In this document: in pieces, positions 8,505 to 17,178 of the stretch
How the letters are laid out: each line of letters opens with the position of its first letter
Position numbering within the stretch: position 1 is the first letter of the stretch
Assembly: GCA_041394845.1 (NCBI GenBank)
Contig: JAWKHL010000002.1
Coordinates: forward strand, 124,001 to 188,000
Reading direction: 5' to 3'
Origin: JAHCHG01 sp041394845
Lineage (GTDB): Bacteria > Acidobacteriota > Blastocatellia > Pyrinomonadales > Pyrinomonadaceae
Length of the DNA stretch: 64,000 nt
Position numbers and translations under genes: made by a program
The notes under the pieces: model-generated
What the model saw: the letters and a program-made list of their open reading frames with translations, nothing else
Databases searched by the model: none
What the model was told of the DNA's origin: nothing

Positions 8505-9728
8505 ATGAATTCACGACGTGTTGTCGTTACGGGAATCGGGATAATTTCGGCTTTAGGAAAAGACAGAAAAGCATTTCAGGACGCGATTTTTTCCGGAAGA
8601 TCCGGAATAGACGAAATGACAATTCCCGAAGTTTCCGAATTGCGTTTTAAAAAAGGGGCCCAGATTCGCGGTTTTGTTGAAAAGGAATATTTCGAGGAAA
8701 AACAGTTGATGCTGCTTGACCGGTTCGCCCAGTTCGCTCTGGTGGCGGCCCGCGAAGCGATCGAAGGTTCCGGGATTACGTGGGAAACAAGGAGCGAGCG
8801 TCAGCGCACGGCAATAATTACTGGAACGGGAACCGGCGGTCAGGTAAATCAGGACGAAGTTTACATCGACATTTACAAGCGCGAAAAGAAACGGCTCCAT
8901 CCTTTGATAGTTCCCAGAGTCATGAGCAACGCCGGAGCCAGCCATATTTCGATGGAATTCGGAATCACCGGCCCGACCTACACCATCACTACCGCCTGCT
9001 CTTCCGCCAGCCACGCCATCGGTCAGGCTTTCTGGTCGGTTCGGAACGGTCTGGTTGACCGGGCCATCACCGGCGGGAGCGAAACCCCCTTCGGATTTGC
9101 CAATCTCAAAGCGTGGGAGGGAATGAGAGTCGTCTCTCCCGATACCTGCCGGCCTTTCTGCCGGGATCGCAGTGGGATGATCCTCGGCGAGGGCGGAGCC
9201 ATGCTTTTTCTGGAAACTTTGGAATCGGCCCGAAAACGGGGAGCCGAGATCTACGCTGAAATTGTCGGTTTCGGGATGTCCGCCGACGCTCACCACATCA
9301 CTCAACCGTCCGAAGAAGGCGCGGCCGAAGCGATCCGCTTTGCTTTGGAGGACGGCAAAACCAACCCCGAAGAGATCGGCTACATCAATGCGCACGGGAC
9401 GGCAACCCAGGCCAACGATGTGATGGAAACCGAGGCCATCCGTCAGGTGTTCGGAGATCAAGCCAAACGGTTGGCGGTCAGTTCGACCAAATCGATGCAC
9501 GGGCACACTTTGGGAGCGGCCGGAGCGATCGAAGCGGTGGCGACGGTGTTGGCGTTGAAGAACGGAGTGTTGCCGCCGACGGCCAATTTCACGGAAGCGG
9601 ATCCGGAATGTGATCTGGATTACATTCCGAACGAAGCGAGAGAGGTGAAGGTGGAGGCGGCCTTGTCAAACTCATTCGCCTTCGGCGGCCTCAATGCGGT
9701 TCTGGCCTTTAAAAGATTTCATGGCTAA
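8505..9728 (+). CDS. Beta-ketoacyl-ACP synthase II family (copy A)
   Basis: Condenses malonyl-ACP with an acyl primer. The catalytic triad is present: Cys in TTACSSASHAIGQAF, His in NAHGTATQAND and His in KSMHGHTLGAAGAIEAV. Length of 407 aa is typical. It sits between the ACP and acyltransferase genes and overlaps the latter by 8 bases. Three blocks of its DNA (8922-9035, 9072-9289, 9366-9691) are identical to copy B at a constant offset of 2,427 bases, while the first 140 codons and two short stretches differ clearly. This indicates recent gene conversion between the copies. Confidence 0.93.
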   Translation: MNSRRVVVTGIGIISALGKDRKAFQDAIFSGRSGIDEMTIPEVSELRFKKGAQIRGFVEKEYFEEKQLMLLDRFAQFALVAAREAIEGSGITWETRSERQRTAIITGTGTGGQVNQDEVYIDIYKREKKRLHPLIVPRVMSNAGASHISMEFGITGPTYTITTACSSASHAIGQAFWSVRNGLVDRAITGGSETPFGFANLKAWEGMRVVSPDTCRPFCRDRSGMILGEGGAMLFLETLESARKRGAEIYAEIVGFGMSADAHHITQPSEEGAAEAIRFALEDGKTNPEEIGYINAHGTATQANDVMETEAIRQVFGDQAKRLAVSSTKSMHGHTLGAAGAIEAVATVLALKNGVLPPTANFTEADPECDLDYIPNEAREVKVEAALSNSFAFGGLNAVLAFKRFHG

Positions 9729-10650
9729 AAAAAGCGATCTGCAAGTAAAAGTCGAGTATTATGCGGCCTGGCTGATCTTTAGTTCCCTACGAATCCTGCC
9801 GCGCCGTTTGGCCATTTTTATCGGCGTTTTACTCGGCGATCTGGCTTATTTGCTCCTCGGACGATTGAGACAGATCGGGATGACCAACACCGAAATAGCC
9901 TTTCCGGAAATGAGCGAAGCGATGCGCCGGAAGATCGTTCGGGGAAGTTTTCGAAGTCTGGGTCGACAACTCGGCGAGATCAGCCAGTTTCCCAAAGCCA
10001 GCGAAGGGAGTTTGGGCGGAATGGTCGAGTTTCCCGTAACCGATGAAGATTGGCTTCGGTACAACGAGATGAAAGAACAGGGGCGGGGAATAATTTTCCT
10101 GACACCTCATTTCGGAGGTTGGGAGGTGCTGGCCTTTGCCTCGTCGGCCCTGATCGGGCCGCAGAGTTATCTGGTTCGGCGGCTCGATAATCCGCGACTT
10201 GAGAAGATGGTCGAAGAGGTTCGCGGAAAATTCGGCAACCAGCCGATCGGCAAAAAAAATTCGGCTTTGCCGGCTTTGCGTCTGTTGCGAGAAGGCGGAA
10301 ATCTGGGCGTTTTGCCCGATATAAATTCTCAGAGACACGAGGGCGTTTTCGTTCCGTTTTTCGGAAAACCGGCCTGTACGACCGCCGGAGTGGCGGCTCT
10401 GGCGATGCGAACCGACGCCGTCGCAATTGTGATCGGCGCCGCCTGGGATGAGCGGAAAAAAAAGTACGTCGTTCATTTCGGCGAGGTTCTTGAATTCGAA
10501 TCAACCGGCGAACGCGAGCAAGACGTGAAAAATTTCACCGCCCGTTTTACCGCAGAGATCGAAAAACTGATCCGCAAAAGCCCCGAACAATGGATGTGGA
10601 TCCATCGCCGCTGGAAGACTCGCCCGAAAGGCGAGCCTGATGTTTACTGA
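9721..10650 (+). CDS. LpxL/HtrB-like lysophospholipid acyltransferase
   Basis: Predicted membrane-associated acyltransferase that moves an acyl chain from ACP to a lipid such as lipid A or another glycolipid. The catalytic HxxxxD-like motif appears in IIFLTPHFGGWEVLAF, and the downstream LREGGNLGVLPDIN and FVPFFGKPACTTAG blocks match the family. A hydrophobic N-terminal segment would anchor it. The ATG at 9721 lies in ATGGCTAA, overlapping the end of KAS copy A, which suggests translational coupling; a start at 9694 would only lengthen the overlap. Length 309 aa is usual. Confidence 0.87.
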   Translation: MAKKSDLQVKVEYYAAWLIFSSLRILPRRLAIFIGVLLGDLAYLLLGRLRQIGMTNTEIAFPEMSEAMRRKIVRGSFRSLGRQLGEISQFPKASEGSLGGMVEFPVTDEDWLRYNEMKEQGRGIIFLTPHFGGWEVLAFASSALIGPQSYLVRRLDNPRLEKMVEEVRGKFGNQPIGKKNSALPALRLLREGGNLGVLPDINSQRHEGVFVPFFGKPACTTAGVAALAMRTDAVAIVIGAAWDERKKKYVVHFGEVLEFESTGEREQDVKNFTARFTAEIEKLIRKSPEQWMWIHRRWKTRPKGEPDVY

Positions 10651-10934
10651 CCGAACTCAAAAATCGTTTAACAACAATGACCTTAAATTGATATATTCCT
10701 CAAATCCATTGCCTTTCGAATGATTTTGTTTGCGTAGTTCCTTTGTGAAAATTTCCCTCGGATAAATTACTTTTTGGTCTGAAAAAAAACTTGCCCCGGA
10801 TCCGGTTTTTGATCGGTTTTTGCCTGCCCTTTGTTTGTGAAACAAAATTCAGAAATCTATAATTGAAAGAGGCTTTTAAAAAACATTTGCGGACAGCGGG
10901 TTAAAAAAAAGCAAAGGTCGGTACTTTCAATCTT

Positions 10935-12155
10935 ATGGATCAAAGACGCGTCGTCATCACCGGAATCGGTATCGTATCAGCTCCCGGAAACAACTGCGAG
11001 GAGTTTAGCCAAAATCTGTTTGCCGGGAAATCTGCCATCAAAGAGATCACTTCGGTCGATACTTCGACCATCCGGTTTAAGAAAGCCGCTGAAGTTCGAG
11101 GATTTGATCCGCAAGAGCATTTTGACGATGCCAAATTAATGGTTCTGATGCGATTCGCCCAATTCGCCGTGGTGGCCGCCCGGCAAGCCGTCAGCGATGC
11201 GAGCGTTGAATGGACCGAAGAACTGCGCGAACGAACGGCGATCATAACCGGAGCGGGTTCGGGCGGTCTGGCCAATCTGGATTTCGAGTATCACGAATTA
11301 TACGCATTAAACCGAATCCGTCCGCGGCCGTTGATGGTGGCCAAGGCGATGAGCAACGCCGGAGCCAGCCATATTTCGATGGAATTCGGAATCACCGGCC
11401 CGACCTACACCATCACTACCGCCTGCTCTTCCGCCAGCCACGCCATCGGTCAGGCTTTCTGGCACGTCCGTCAGGGTTTGGTCGATATGGCATTAACGGG
11501 CGGGAGCGAAACCCCCTTCGGATTTGCCAATCTCAAAGCGTGGGAGGGAATGAGAGTCGTCTCTCCCGATACCTGCCGGCCTTTCTGCCGGGATCGCAGT
11601 GGGATGATCCTCGGCGAGGGCGGAGCCATGCTTTTTCTGGAAACTTTGGAATCGGCCCGAAAACGGGGAGCCGAGATCTACGCTGAAATTGTCGGTTTCG
11701 GGATGTCCGCCGACGCCAATCATCTGACCCAACCGCTGGCCAAAGGAGCTTCAAAAGCGATGAAAGACGCTCTTCGCGACGGCGGGTTGGAACCCGAAGA
11801 GATCGGCTACATCAATGCGCACGGGACGGCAACCCAGGCCAACGATGTGATGGAAACCGAGGCCATCCGTCAGGTGTTCGGAGATCAAGCCAAACGGTTG
11901 GCGGTCAGTTCGACCAAATCGATGCACGGGCACACTTTGGGAGCGGCCGGAGCGATCGAAGCGGTGGCGACGGTGTTGGCGTTGAAGAACGGAGTGTTGC
12001 CGCCGACGGCCAATTTCACGGAAGCGGATCCGGAATGTGATCTGGATTACATTCCGAACGAAGCGAGAGAGGTGAAGGTGGAGGCGGCCTTGTCAAACTC
12101 ATTCGCCTTCGGCGGCCTTAATGCTACTTTGGCATTCAAACGCTGGAAAAACTAG
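10935..12155 (+). CDS. Beta-ketoacyl-ACP synthase II family (copy B)
   Basis: Second condensing enzyme of the cluster, 406 aa, with the same catalytic Cys-His-His set as copy A. It is separated from the acyltransferase gene by 284 bp without a detectable gene. From codon 139 onward it is a mosaic: DNA at 11349-11462, 11499-11716 and 11793-12118 is identical to copy A, broken by short divergent patches of 36 and 76 bases of the same length in both. The N-terminal third is only moderately similar. The two enzymes may differ in chain length or act as partners, which cannot be told from sequence. Confidence 0.92.
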   Translation: MDQRRVVITGIGIVSAPGNNCEEFSQNLFAGKSAIKEITSVDTSTIRFKKAAEVRGFDPQEHFDDAKLMVLMRFAQFAVVAARQAVSDASVEWTEELRERTAIITGAGSGGLANLDFEYHELYALNRIRPRPLMVAKAMSNAGASHISMEFGITGPTYTITTACSSASHAIGQAFWHVRQGLVDMALTGGSETPFGFANLKAWEGMRVVSPDTCRPFCRDRSGMILGEGGAMLFLETLESARKRGAEIYAEIVGFGMSADANHLTQPLAKGASKAMKDALRDGGLEPEEIGYINAHGTATQANDVMETEAIRQVFGDQAKRLAVSSTKSMHGHTLGAAGAIEAVATVLALKNGVLPPTANFTEADPECDLDYIPNEAREVKVEAALSNSFAFGGLNATLAFKRWKN

Positions 12156-12193
12156 CGGAATTGCGGATTGCAACACAGAGACAAATCCGAAAT

Positions 12194-13189
12194 CTAACCG
12201 ACTTTCCCGAAACCGCACCACGAATTGCGGTTGTGCCAGGTGATCTGGACGTCCTCGGCCTTGAGATCTTCCCACCATTTTTCGAATTCTTCTCTGGAAA
12301 TGTAATAAGCGGTCGGGGCGACCAGATGATCGAAGACGATATTGTGCTGTTCGCGCCATCCGAAATGGCCGATGTGATTGAGATAATCGTTGTAGAAAAG
12401 TTTGTCGGCCAGCGGTTTGGCGATTTTGTTAAGGGGGCGGTAAACCAGCTTCGAGGCGAGAAAAACGCCGACGGCCGGGAGTTTGGAAAGCTGCAAAAGT
12501 GTCGGTTGATTGATCCGCGAAGTGAACCCCTCGCGCAAAGGGTTAACGTAGTTGATGATCCATTCGTTATTTTCTTCGCCGTAGATCCAGGCCGAAATAT
12601 GCCCGCCTTTTTTGACCTTGCCGCTTAATGCAATAAAAGCTTTTTTCGGTTCGGGCGTGTGATGAAGGACGCCGACAGAAAAAGCGTAATCAAACACCCG
12701 TTTGAACGGCTGTTTGTAGATATCGGCCTGAACGATGTGAACGTTGTCCAGATGTTTGGTCGCTTGAAAAGCCGTTTCGACCGATTCGCTCAGATCAAAC
12801 CCGATCACTTCTTTGGCTCCCCAATCGGCGGCAAGAGGCGTGTGCCGGCTTTTGCCGCAACCGGCTTCGAGGACGATCTTGTCCCGGAAAAATTCGGGTT
12901 TGACCGGTTGCAGCCAGCCGAGGAACTGGGCGGCGTATCTTTCGTCTTTTTGAGTGAAATGGGTCCACAGCCATCCGAAATTCTGAGCCGTATCGGCCTT
13001 GTCCTGATCGATCTTGTCGAGCGCGACAAAACGCGGGATGCCGCGAATTACTTTGTATTCCCGGTCGCATTTCCGGCAGGTCAAAACGGCTTCGATGATC
13101 TCTTTATCAACGTATTTACCGGCGTGAGCCAAAAGAATGTCGCCGCCGCAGGTCGGGCAGGCGAGATATTGTAAAAGTCTCTCTTTCAT
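12194..13189 (-). CDS. Class I SAM-dependent methyltransferase with N-terminal zinc-ribbon domain
   Basis: Predicted methyltransferase with unknown substrate. The first 60 residues form a Trm112-like zinc ribbon with two CxxC pairs (CPTC near residue 11, CRKC near residue 38). Motif I of the Rossmann fold is VLEAGCGKSRHT, followed by acidic motif II (IGFDLS) and HIVQADIYKQPF and FDYAFSVGVLHHTP, which are standard methyltransferase motifs. The C-terminal 130 residues are helical and may bind the substrate. It faces KAS copy B tail to tail. No operon partner is evident. Confidence 0.85.
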   Translation of the reverse strand: MKERLLQYLACPTCGGDILLAHAGKYVDKEIIEAVLTCRKCDREYKVIRGIPRFVALDKIDQDKADTAQNFGWLWTHFTQKDERYAAQFLGWLQPVKPEFFRDKIVLEAGCGKSRHTPLAADWGAKEVIGFDLSESVETAFQATKHLDNVHIVQADIYKQPFKRVFDYAFSVGVLHHTPEPKKAFIALSGKVKKGGHISAWIYGEENNEWIINYVNPLREGFTSRINQPTLLQLSKLPAVGVFLASKLVYRPLNKIAKPLADKLFYNDYLNHIGHFGWREQHNIVFDHLVAPTAYYISREEFEKWWEDLKAEDVQITWHNRNSWCGFGKVG

Positions 13190-13265
13190 TACTTAATCAA
13201 GCCACAAAAAGACACGAAATGACATCGATAGAAAAACTCCGACGCAATTTCGTGTTTTCCGGCGG

Positions 13266-13937
13266 CTAAATTTTATTTTTTTTCACGGCCGAATGCAAAG
13301 ACCGCCAGGACCTATGAAGCAGATCGTCGATCTTTTGCCAGTCTTCTTCAGATACTCCTCCGGTTTCGGCCCGGGTGTCGCGGATCTCCATCGCATCGGC
13401 GCGAAACCGACCGTATTCGAGAAAATCCTCGACCGGCATTTTGTAAATTGCGGCCGCCCCTTCGGCCAGAGCCAGGGCCAGATCGCCCTCTTCATACTTG
13501 TCCCGCTCGCGGTGAACGATCCACCATTCGAGTTCCAGTTCGGCGGCGCGGCGAACATCGAAATCCGTCGTGCTGACGTCGCGGATCTGGCCGTAAAAAT
13601 TCTCAAGATCGGGCAGAGCCTTTTCATAATCGGAGCGGGAATGTCCGTCTTTGAAGACAAAGGCGGCGCGGGCCGCATAAAAGGCGACCAGTTGGCGTCG
13701 CCAAAAGCGGAACTTGTATTGTTTTTCCAGCAGTTCGGTCAGTTCCCGGTACATTTGCAGACGTTCGCGACTGTAATAAGAACGCCACATGGCCGTGTCG
13801 AGCCGCGCCACTTCGTCGGCGTCAAACTCCCTTATGTCGACTTTTTGCGGCGCGTTGAGATCGAACAAGATCCAACCAGCCAGCAAAGCGCCGACGATCA
13901 GCAATCCGAGCCCAATCCTCAACAAAATTTTTCGCAT
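13266..13937 (-). CDS. Membrane-anchored protein of unknown function
   Basis: A 223-aa protein not recognised. Residues 4-26 form one hydrophobic helix (ILLRIGLGLLIVGALLAGWIL) after a short basic start, so the rest is probably exposed outside the cytoplasm. The remainder is highly charged and mostly helical, rich in Trp, Tyr and Arg, without recognisable catalytic motifs. It might be an alpha-helical repeat or scaffold protein. A ribosome-binding-like GGAGG is present before the ATG. The next gene upstream on this strand (ending at 14016) is 78 bp away. Confidence 0.7.
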   Translation of the reverse strand: MRKILLRIGLGLLIVGALLAGWILFDLNAPQKVDIREFDADEVARLDTAMWRSYYSRERLQMYRELTELLEKQYKFRFWRRQLVAFYAARAAFVFKDGHSRSDYEKALPDLENFYGQIRDVSTTDFDVRRAAELELEWWIVHRERDKYEEGDLALALAEGAAAIYKMPVEDFLEYGRFRADAMEIRDTRAETGGVSEEDWQKIDDLLHRSWRSLHSAVKKNKI

Positions 13938-14015
13938 AAATTTGATTACCTCCGAAAGATCAAATTCGTTATTCTGCCGTTTTGGATTTAAAATCAGCTC
14001 TGCCCGGGATCGGTT

Positions 14016-14486
14016 TTACTGCCCTTGATTTTTTATCTTGTTCTCAAAATTTTGAAATTCATCGAGCGGAAAAGGCTGTCGCCAGTTTTGTTCAAATTCG
14101 TCCGCTTCGCGCTCGGCGTAAAGCTGGCGGAAAGTTTCGTAAAAAGCCTTGCTGATCTCGCGCGTTCCGCCTTCGTAGGAAAACACCTTTTCGGCCGTTC
14201 GGGTTTCGCGGTCTTCGGTCGGGTATTCGATTATTTCAAGCTGTGTTCGCGAGCCGTTTTTATGAAAAACAAAATCGTACGCTTCCGGATCTCGATTCCA
14301 TTTAAGGGTTTTTTCGAAATCATCCGCTCCGAAAAGGTTCGATAAAATCCCGAGAAGTTCGGCCAAAGCCTCTTCGTGCGGTGCGTGGGCGGTCGTCGTG
14401 TGAAATTCCTTCGCTCCGGCGCTGAAGCCGACCGACATCCAGCCGCACTGCGGGGAATTGAAACTGATCTCTAATTTTTCTGACAT
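14016..14486 (-). CDS. Protein of unknown function
   Basis: A 156-aa soluble, acidic protein without signal peptide or membrane helix, not recognised. The composition and intact frame (Trp and Tyr rich, regular helix/strand pattern such as YDFVFHKNGSRTQLEIIEYP) make it a likely real gene. It may be a small beta-sheet protein of the kind often found as orphan proteins. It is in the same direction as the membrane protein ending at 13266, and the pair might be one transcript. No further role can be assigned. Confidence 0.65.
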   Translation of the reverse strand: MSEKLEISFNSPQCGWMSVGFSAGAKEFHTTTAHAPHEEALAELLGILSNLFGADDFEKTLKWNRDPEAYDFVFHKNGSRTQLEIIEYPTEDRETRTAEKVFSYEGGTREISKAFYETFRQLYAEREADEFEQNWRQPFPLDEFQNFENKIKNQGQ

Positions 14487-14801
14487 AATTTCAACTTTGA
14501 TGAAATAGAATTTCGGGCGCTTTTTATTTTAGCAAATCCCGTTCAAAGTAAAAGCCTCGGTCGGCTTAAAGTCCGCTCCGAAAATTTCAATCTTGCTTCA
14601 GTTCAACAAACATCGGGCTCGGGTCTCATTTCTCAATTACCCAAACCGCATCGAAGGTTTTGCGACGGGCATTTTCATCCTTCTCGTGTGCGGCCTCGAT
14701 GACAAGAATTTTGCCTGTAAAAACCCGTCCGCCTCTTACTGCAAAATCGAAAATGATATGGTAACTTTTAGATTGAAAATCCACAAACGGACGGCTGTCA
14801 G

Positions 14802-15650
14802 ATGAAACAATATCAGGAATTGCTCAGACATATTTTGGATAACGGAACCCGCCATGAAGATCGAACCGGAACGGGTACGATCTCGACTTTCGGTTATCAA
14901 ACCAGATTCGACCTGCGCGAAGGATTTCCGATCGTAACGACCAAACGGGTGCCTTTTCGCTGGGTGGCCGAAGAGTTGTTCTGGTTTTTGTCGGGCGACA
15001 CCAACGAGAAAAACCTCCGCGAGGAGCGCGGCGTCGATATCTGGCAGGAATGGGCGGACGGGGAACACACCTCGCGTTTCGGCCGAAAAGAAGGCGACCT
15101 CGGGCCGATTTACGGTTACTTGTGGAGAAGTTTCGGCGGCGATTATCCCGAAAGAAACGGGGTCGATCAGATCAAGGCCCTGATCGAAGAGATCGAAACC
15201 AATCCGAATTCACGCCGCTTGATCGTCACGGGCTGGAATCCGAAAACTGCCACCGAGGTCGATCTTCCTCCGTGCCACACTTTGTTTCAATTTAAGGTCG
15301 AAAACGAGAGGATTTTGCATTGCCAGCTTTATCAGCGGAGCGCGGACGCTTTTCTGGGAGTTCCTTTTAATATTTCATCCTACGCGCTTTTGACCCATCT
15401 GATCGCTCACGTTTGCGATCTGGAACCGGGCGAATTCGTTCACACTTTCGGCGATCTGCACATTTATTCCAACCACATCGAACAGGTCGAAGAATTATTG
15501 TCGCGCGAACCCCTGCCTTTGCCCAAACTCGAATTAACCGAAGCCGAAAATCTAAAGGGTTTGGAAGGATTGTTGAATTTCAAATATGAGAATCTGAATC
15601 TGATCGGCTACCGATCGTACAAAAAAATCGCCGCACCGGTCGCCGTCTGA
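14802..15650 (+). CDS. thyA: Thymidylate synthase
   Basis: Makes dTMP from dUMP using methylene-tetrahydrofolate. Family motifs are intact: RTGTGTISTFGYQTRFDLR near the start, ELFWFLSGDTN, the catalytic Cys in DLPPCHTLFQF, and QRSADAFLGVPFNISSYALL for substrate binding. Length 282 aa is close to the 264 of E. coli, with a slightly expanded EWADGEHTSRF region. The protein ends APVAV, the usual C-terminal closing segment. No dihydrofolate reductase gene is adjacent. A shared terminator hairpin lies at 15700-15739. Confidence 0.97.
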   Translation: MKQYQELLRHILDNGTRHEDRTGTGTISTFGYQTRFDLREGFPIVTTKRVPFRWVAEELFWFLSGDTNEKNLREERGVDIWQEWADGEHTSRFGRKEGDLGPIYGYLWRSFGGDYPERNGVDQIKALIEEIETNPNSRRLIVTGWNPKTATEVDLPPCHTLFQFKVENERILHCQLYQRSADAFLGVPFNISSYALLTHLIAHVCDLEPGEFVHTFGDLHIYSNHIEQVEELLSREPLPLPKLELTEAENLKGLEGLLNFKYENLNLIGYRSYKKIAAPVAV

Positions 15651-15691
15651 CAGTTTGAGGTCGATTTCCGCCTTCGGGCCTTTTTTCCGGG

Positions 15692-15746
15692 GGCGGTTGA
15701 AAAAAAAGGAACCTCCGACCGGAAGCTCCTTCTTTTTTCTAAATAT
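15692..15746. terminator. Bidirectional terminator between thyA and the OmpA-like gene
   Basis: An A-run at 15700-15707, an interrupted stem (AAGGA with TCCTT, TCCG with CGGA) and a T-run around 15731-15739 give a hairpin with A and T tracts on both sides. It lies between two convergent genes and can serve both. Confidence 0.7.
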
Positions 15747-15757
15747 GATATTTGTTA

Positions 15758-16987
15758 TTAACTGGCGCGTTTATATTCGATCCGCCGGTTCTGGAATTTT
15801 CCGTCTGCGGTTTTGTTGTCCGCTTTCGGTTCCGCTTCGCCGTAGCCTTTCGTCACCAGCATACTTTCTTTGACGCCTTCTTTGACCAATTCATTTTTGA
15901 CTGCCTGGGCGCGTCTTCTGGAAAGATCCAGATTGGAGTCTTCATTGCCATCGCTGTCGGTATGCCCGCCGACTTCGATTCTCGTGCCTTCGGGAATCTT
16001 TTTCAAATAGCTGGCGGCCAGTTTCAAAAATTCGACGTCTTCCGGGCGGATGTCGGCTTTGCCGCTGTCAAAATGGTTGATGTAAAGATTCAACGCCCGG
16101 AGCAAAGCATCTATATCGAGCGGTTCGCCCAATTTGCGCAATTGCTCTTCGGCACATCTTTTGGATTTTTCGTACTCCCCGTTTTTGATGGTGACGCAGT
16201 CGTTGCTGATCGTATCAACCTGTTTGCAGACCGGTTTGGCGTCGACGGGTATCACGTCTCCGGCTTCTCCCAGGACCGGGATCGGGGAGCATTCATAATT
16301 TGGATGAACGACCACCAAAGTCTTTTGGCCGGGGGTTAAAACCGGCAGTTTAATGGTTCCGTCGGATGAAGTTTCGCCCCAGAAAGAATCGCCGATCCGG
16401 ACGCTGCTTCCGCGGGGAGCGTTTTTGACGACTATTTGGAACGTGTTTTCCCGGATAATGAAAAAGTAGGCGATGCCCAATCCGACAATGATAAAAAGGA
16501 ACATCGAAAAAAGCGTTCCCGAAATCCAAACCCAACCGGGAATGCCTTGATTCTGCGTTTCTTCGTTCGCTTTGGCTTCCTCGGTCGGGGTCGGTGGGAT
16601 ATTTTGATATTTGGCTCGTTCGGCCTCGGGAAGCCGGAAATACGGGGTGGTCACTCCGTATTCTTCATTTTGCTTGCCTCTCGAATCCTCCGGACCGAAA
16701 TCGTCTTCGCGGAGGTTGATATCCGCCCGCGTTATTCCCCAGTCGGGAACTTTCGGACTGTTTGGCGAGGGGGCGAAATTTTTGCTGAAATCGTCGTCAT
16801 CATCGTTATCAAAGGGCCTGATGTTGGCCACCGTGTTTCCCCAATCATCGGCCTGAGGTTGCGCCGGATATTTGTAATTTGTTTTGCTCCAATCGTCCGA
16901 TGACCCGTCGCCTGGAATGTTGATGTTGGGCGTGGTCTTGGAAAAATCATCCGGGGGCGGTTTTGGCGGTTTGTTTGAGTCACTCAC
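15758..16987 (-). CDS. OmpA C-terminal domain protein with repeated N-terminal motif
   Basis: A 409-aa protein predicted to link the inner membrane to the cell wall. A GTG at 16987 is chosen because AAGGAG lies 9 bases upstream; an upstream ATG at 17035 has no such site. Residues 1-120 are disordered and hold about six copies of a short motif, DD[WF][SG]xT followed by xxxI (residues 13, 31, 47, 65, 81, 109). Residues 148-177 form one membrane helix. A PEGA-like beta domain follows. The C-terminus (about 300-405) is the OmpA/MotB peptidoglycan-binding domain, with GHTDSDGNEDSNLDLSRRRA and NRRIEYKR. The N-terminus is thus cytoplasmic. Confidence 0.88.
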   Translation of the reverse strand: MSDSNKPPKPPPDDFSKTTPNINIPGDGSSDDWSKTNYKYPAQPQADDWGNTVANIRPFDNDDDDDFSKNFAPSPNSPKVPDWGITRADINLREDDFGPEDSRGKQNEEYGVTTPYFRLPEAERAKYQNIPPTPTEEAKANEETQNQGIPGWVWISGTLFSMFLFIIVGLGIAYFFIIRENTFQIVVKNAPRGSSVRIGDSFWGETSSDGTIKLPVLTPGQKTLVVVHPNYECSPIPVLGEAGDVIPVDAKPVCKQVDTISNDCVTIKNGEYEKSKRCAEEQLRKLGEPLDIDALLRALNLYINHFDSGKADIRPEDVEFLKLAASYLKKIPEGTRIEVGGHTDSDGNEDSNLDLSRRRAQAVKNELVKEGVKESMLVTKGYGEAEPKADNKTADGKFQNRRIEYKRAS

Positions 16988-17178
16988 GATTTCAGTCTCC
17001 TTAACTGCTTCTAAGATCAAATATGTTCTCAGCATTTTGACGCAGGGAAACAGGTAGTTTTGCTTTGTTTACAAACGTAAATCACTGGACTTTTGATGTC
17101 AAGAATCCTTCCGGCGAAATCACGGGGAACGAAACCATTGGCCGGGGACAACCGAAGTAACGTTTTAAACACCAATGA

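Noticed and set aside
14593..14805. A 70-codon plus-strand frame before thyA
   Set aside because: No likeness to any family, no ribosome-binding site, and no coding-like composition.
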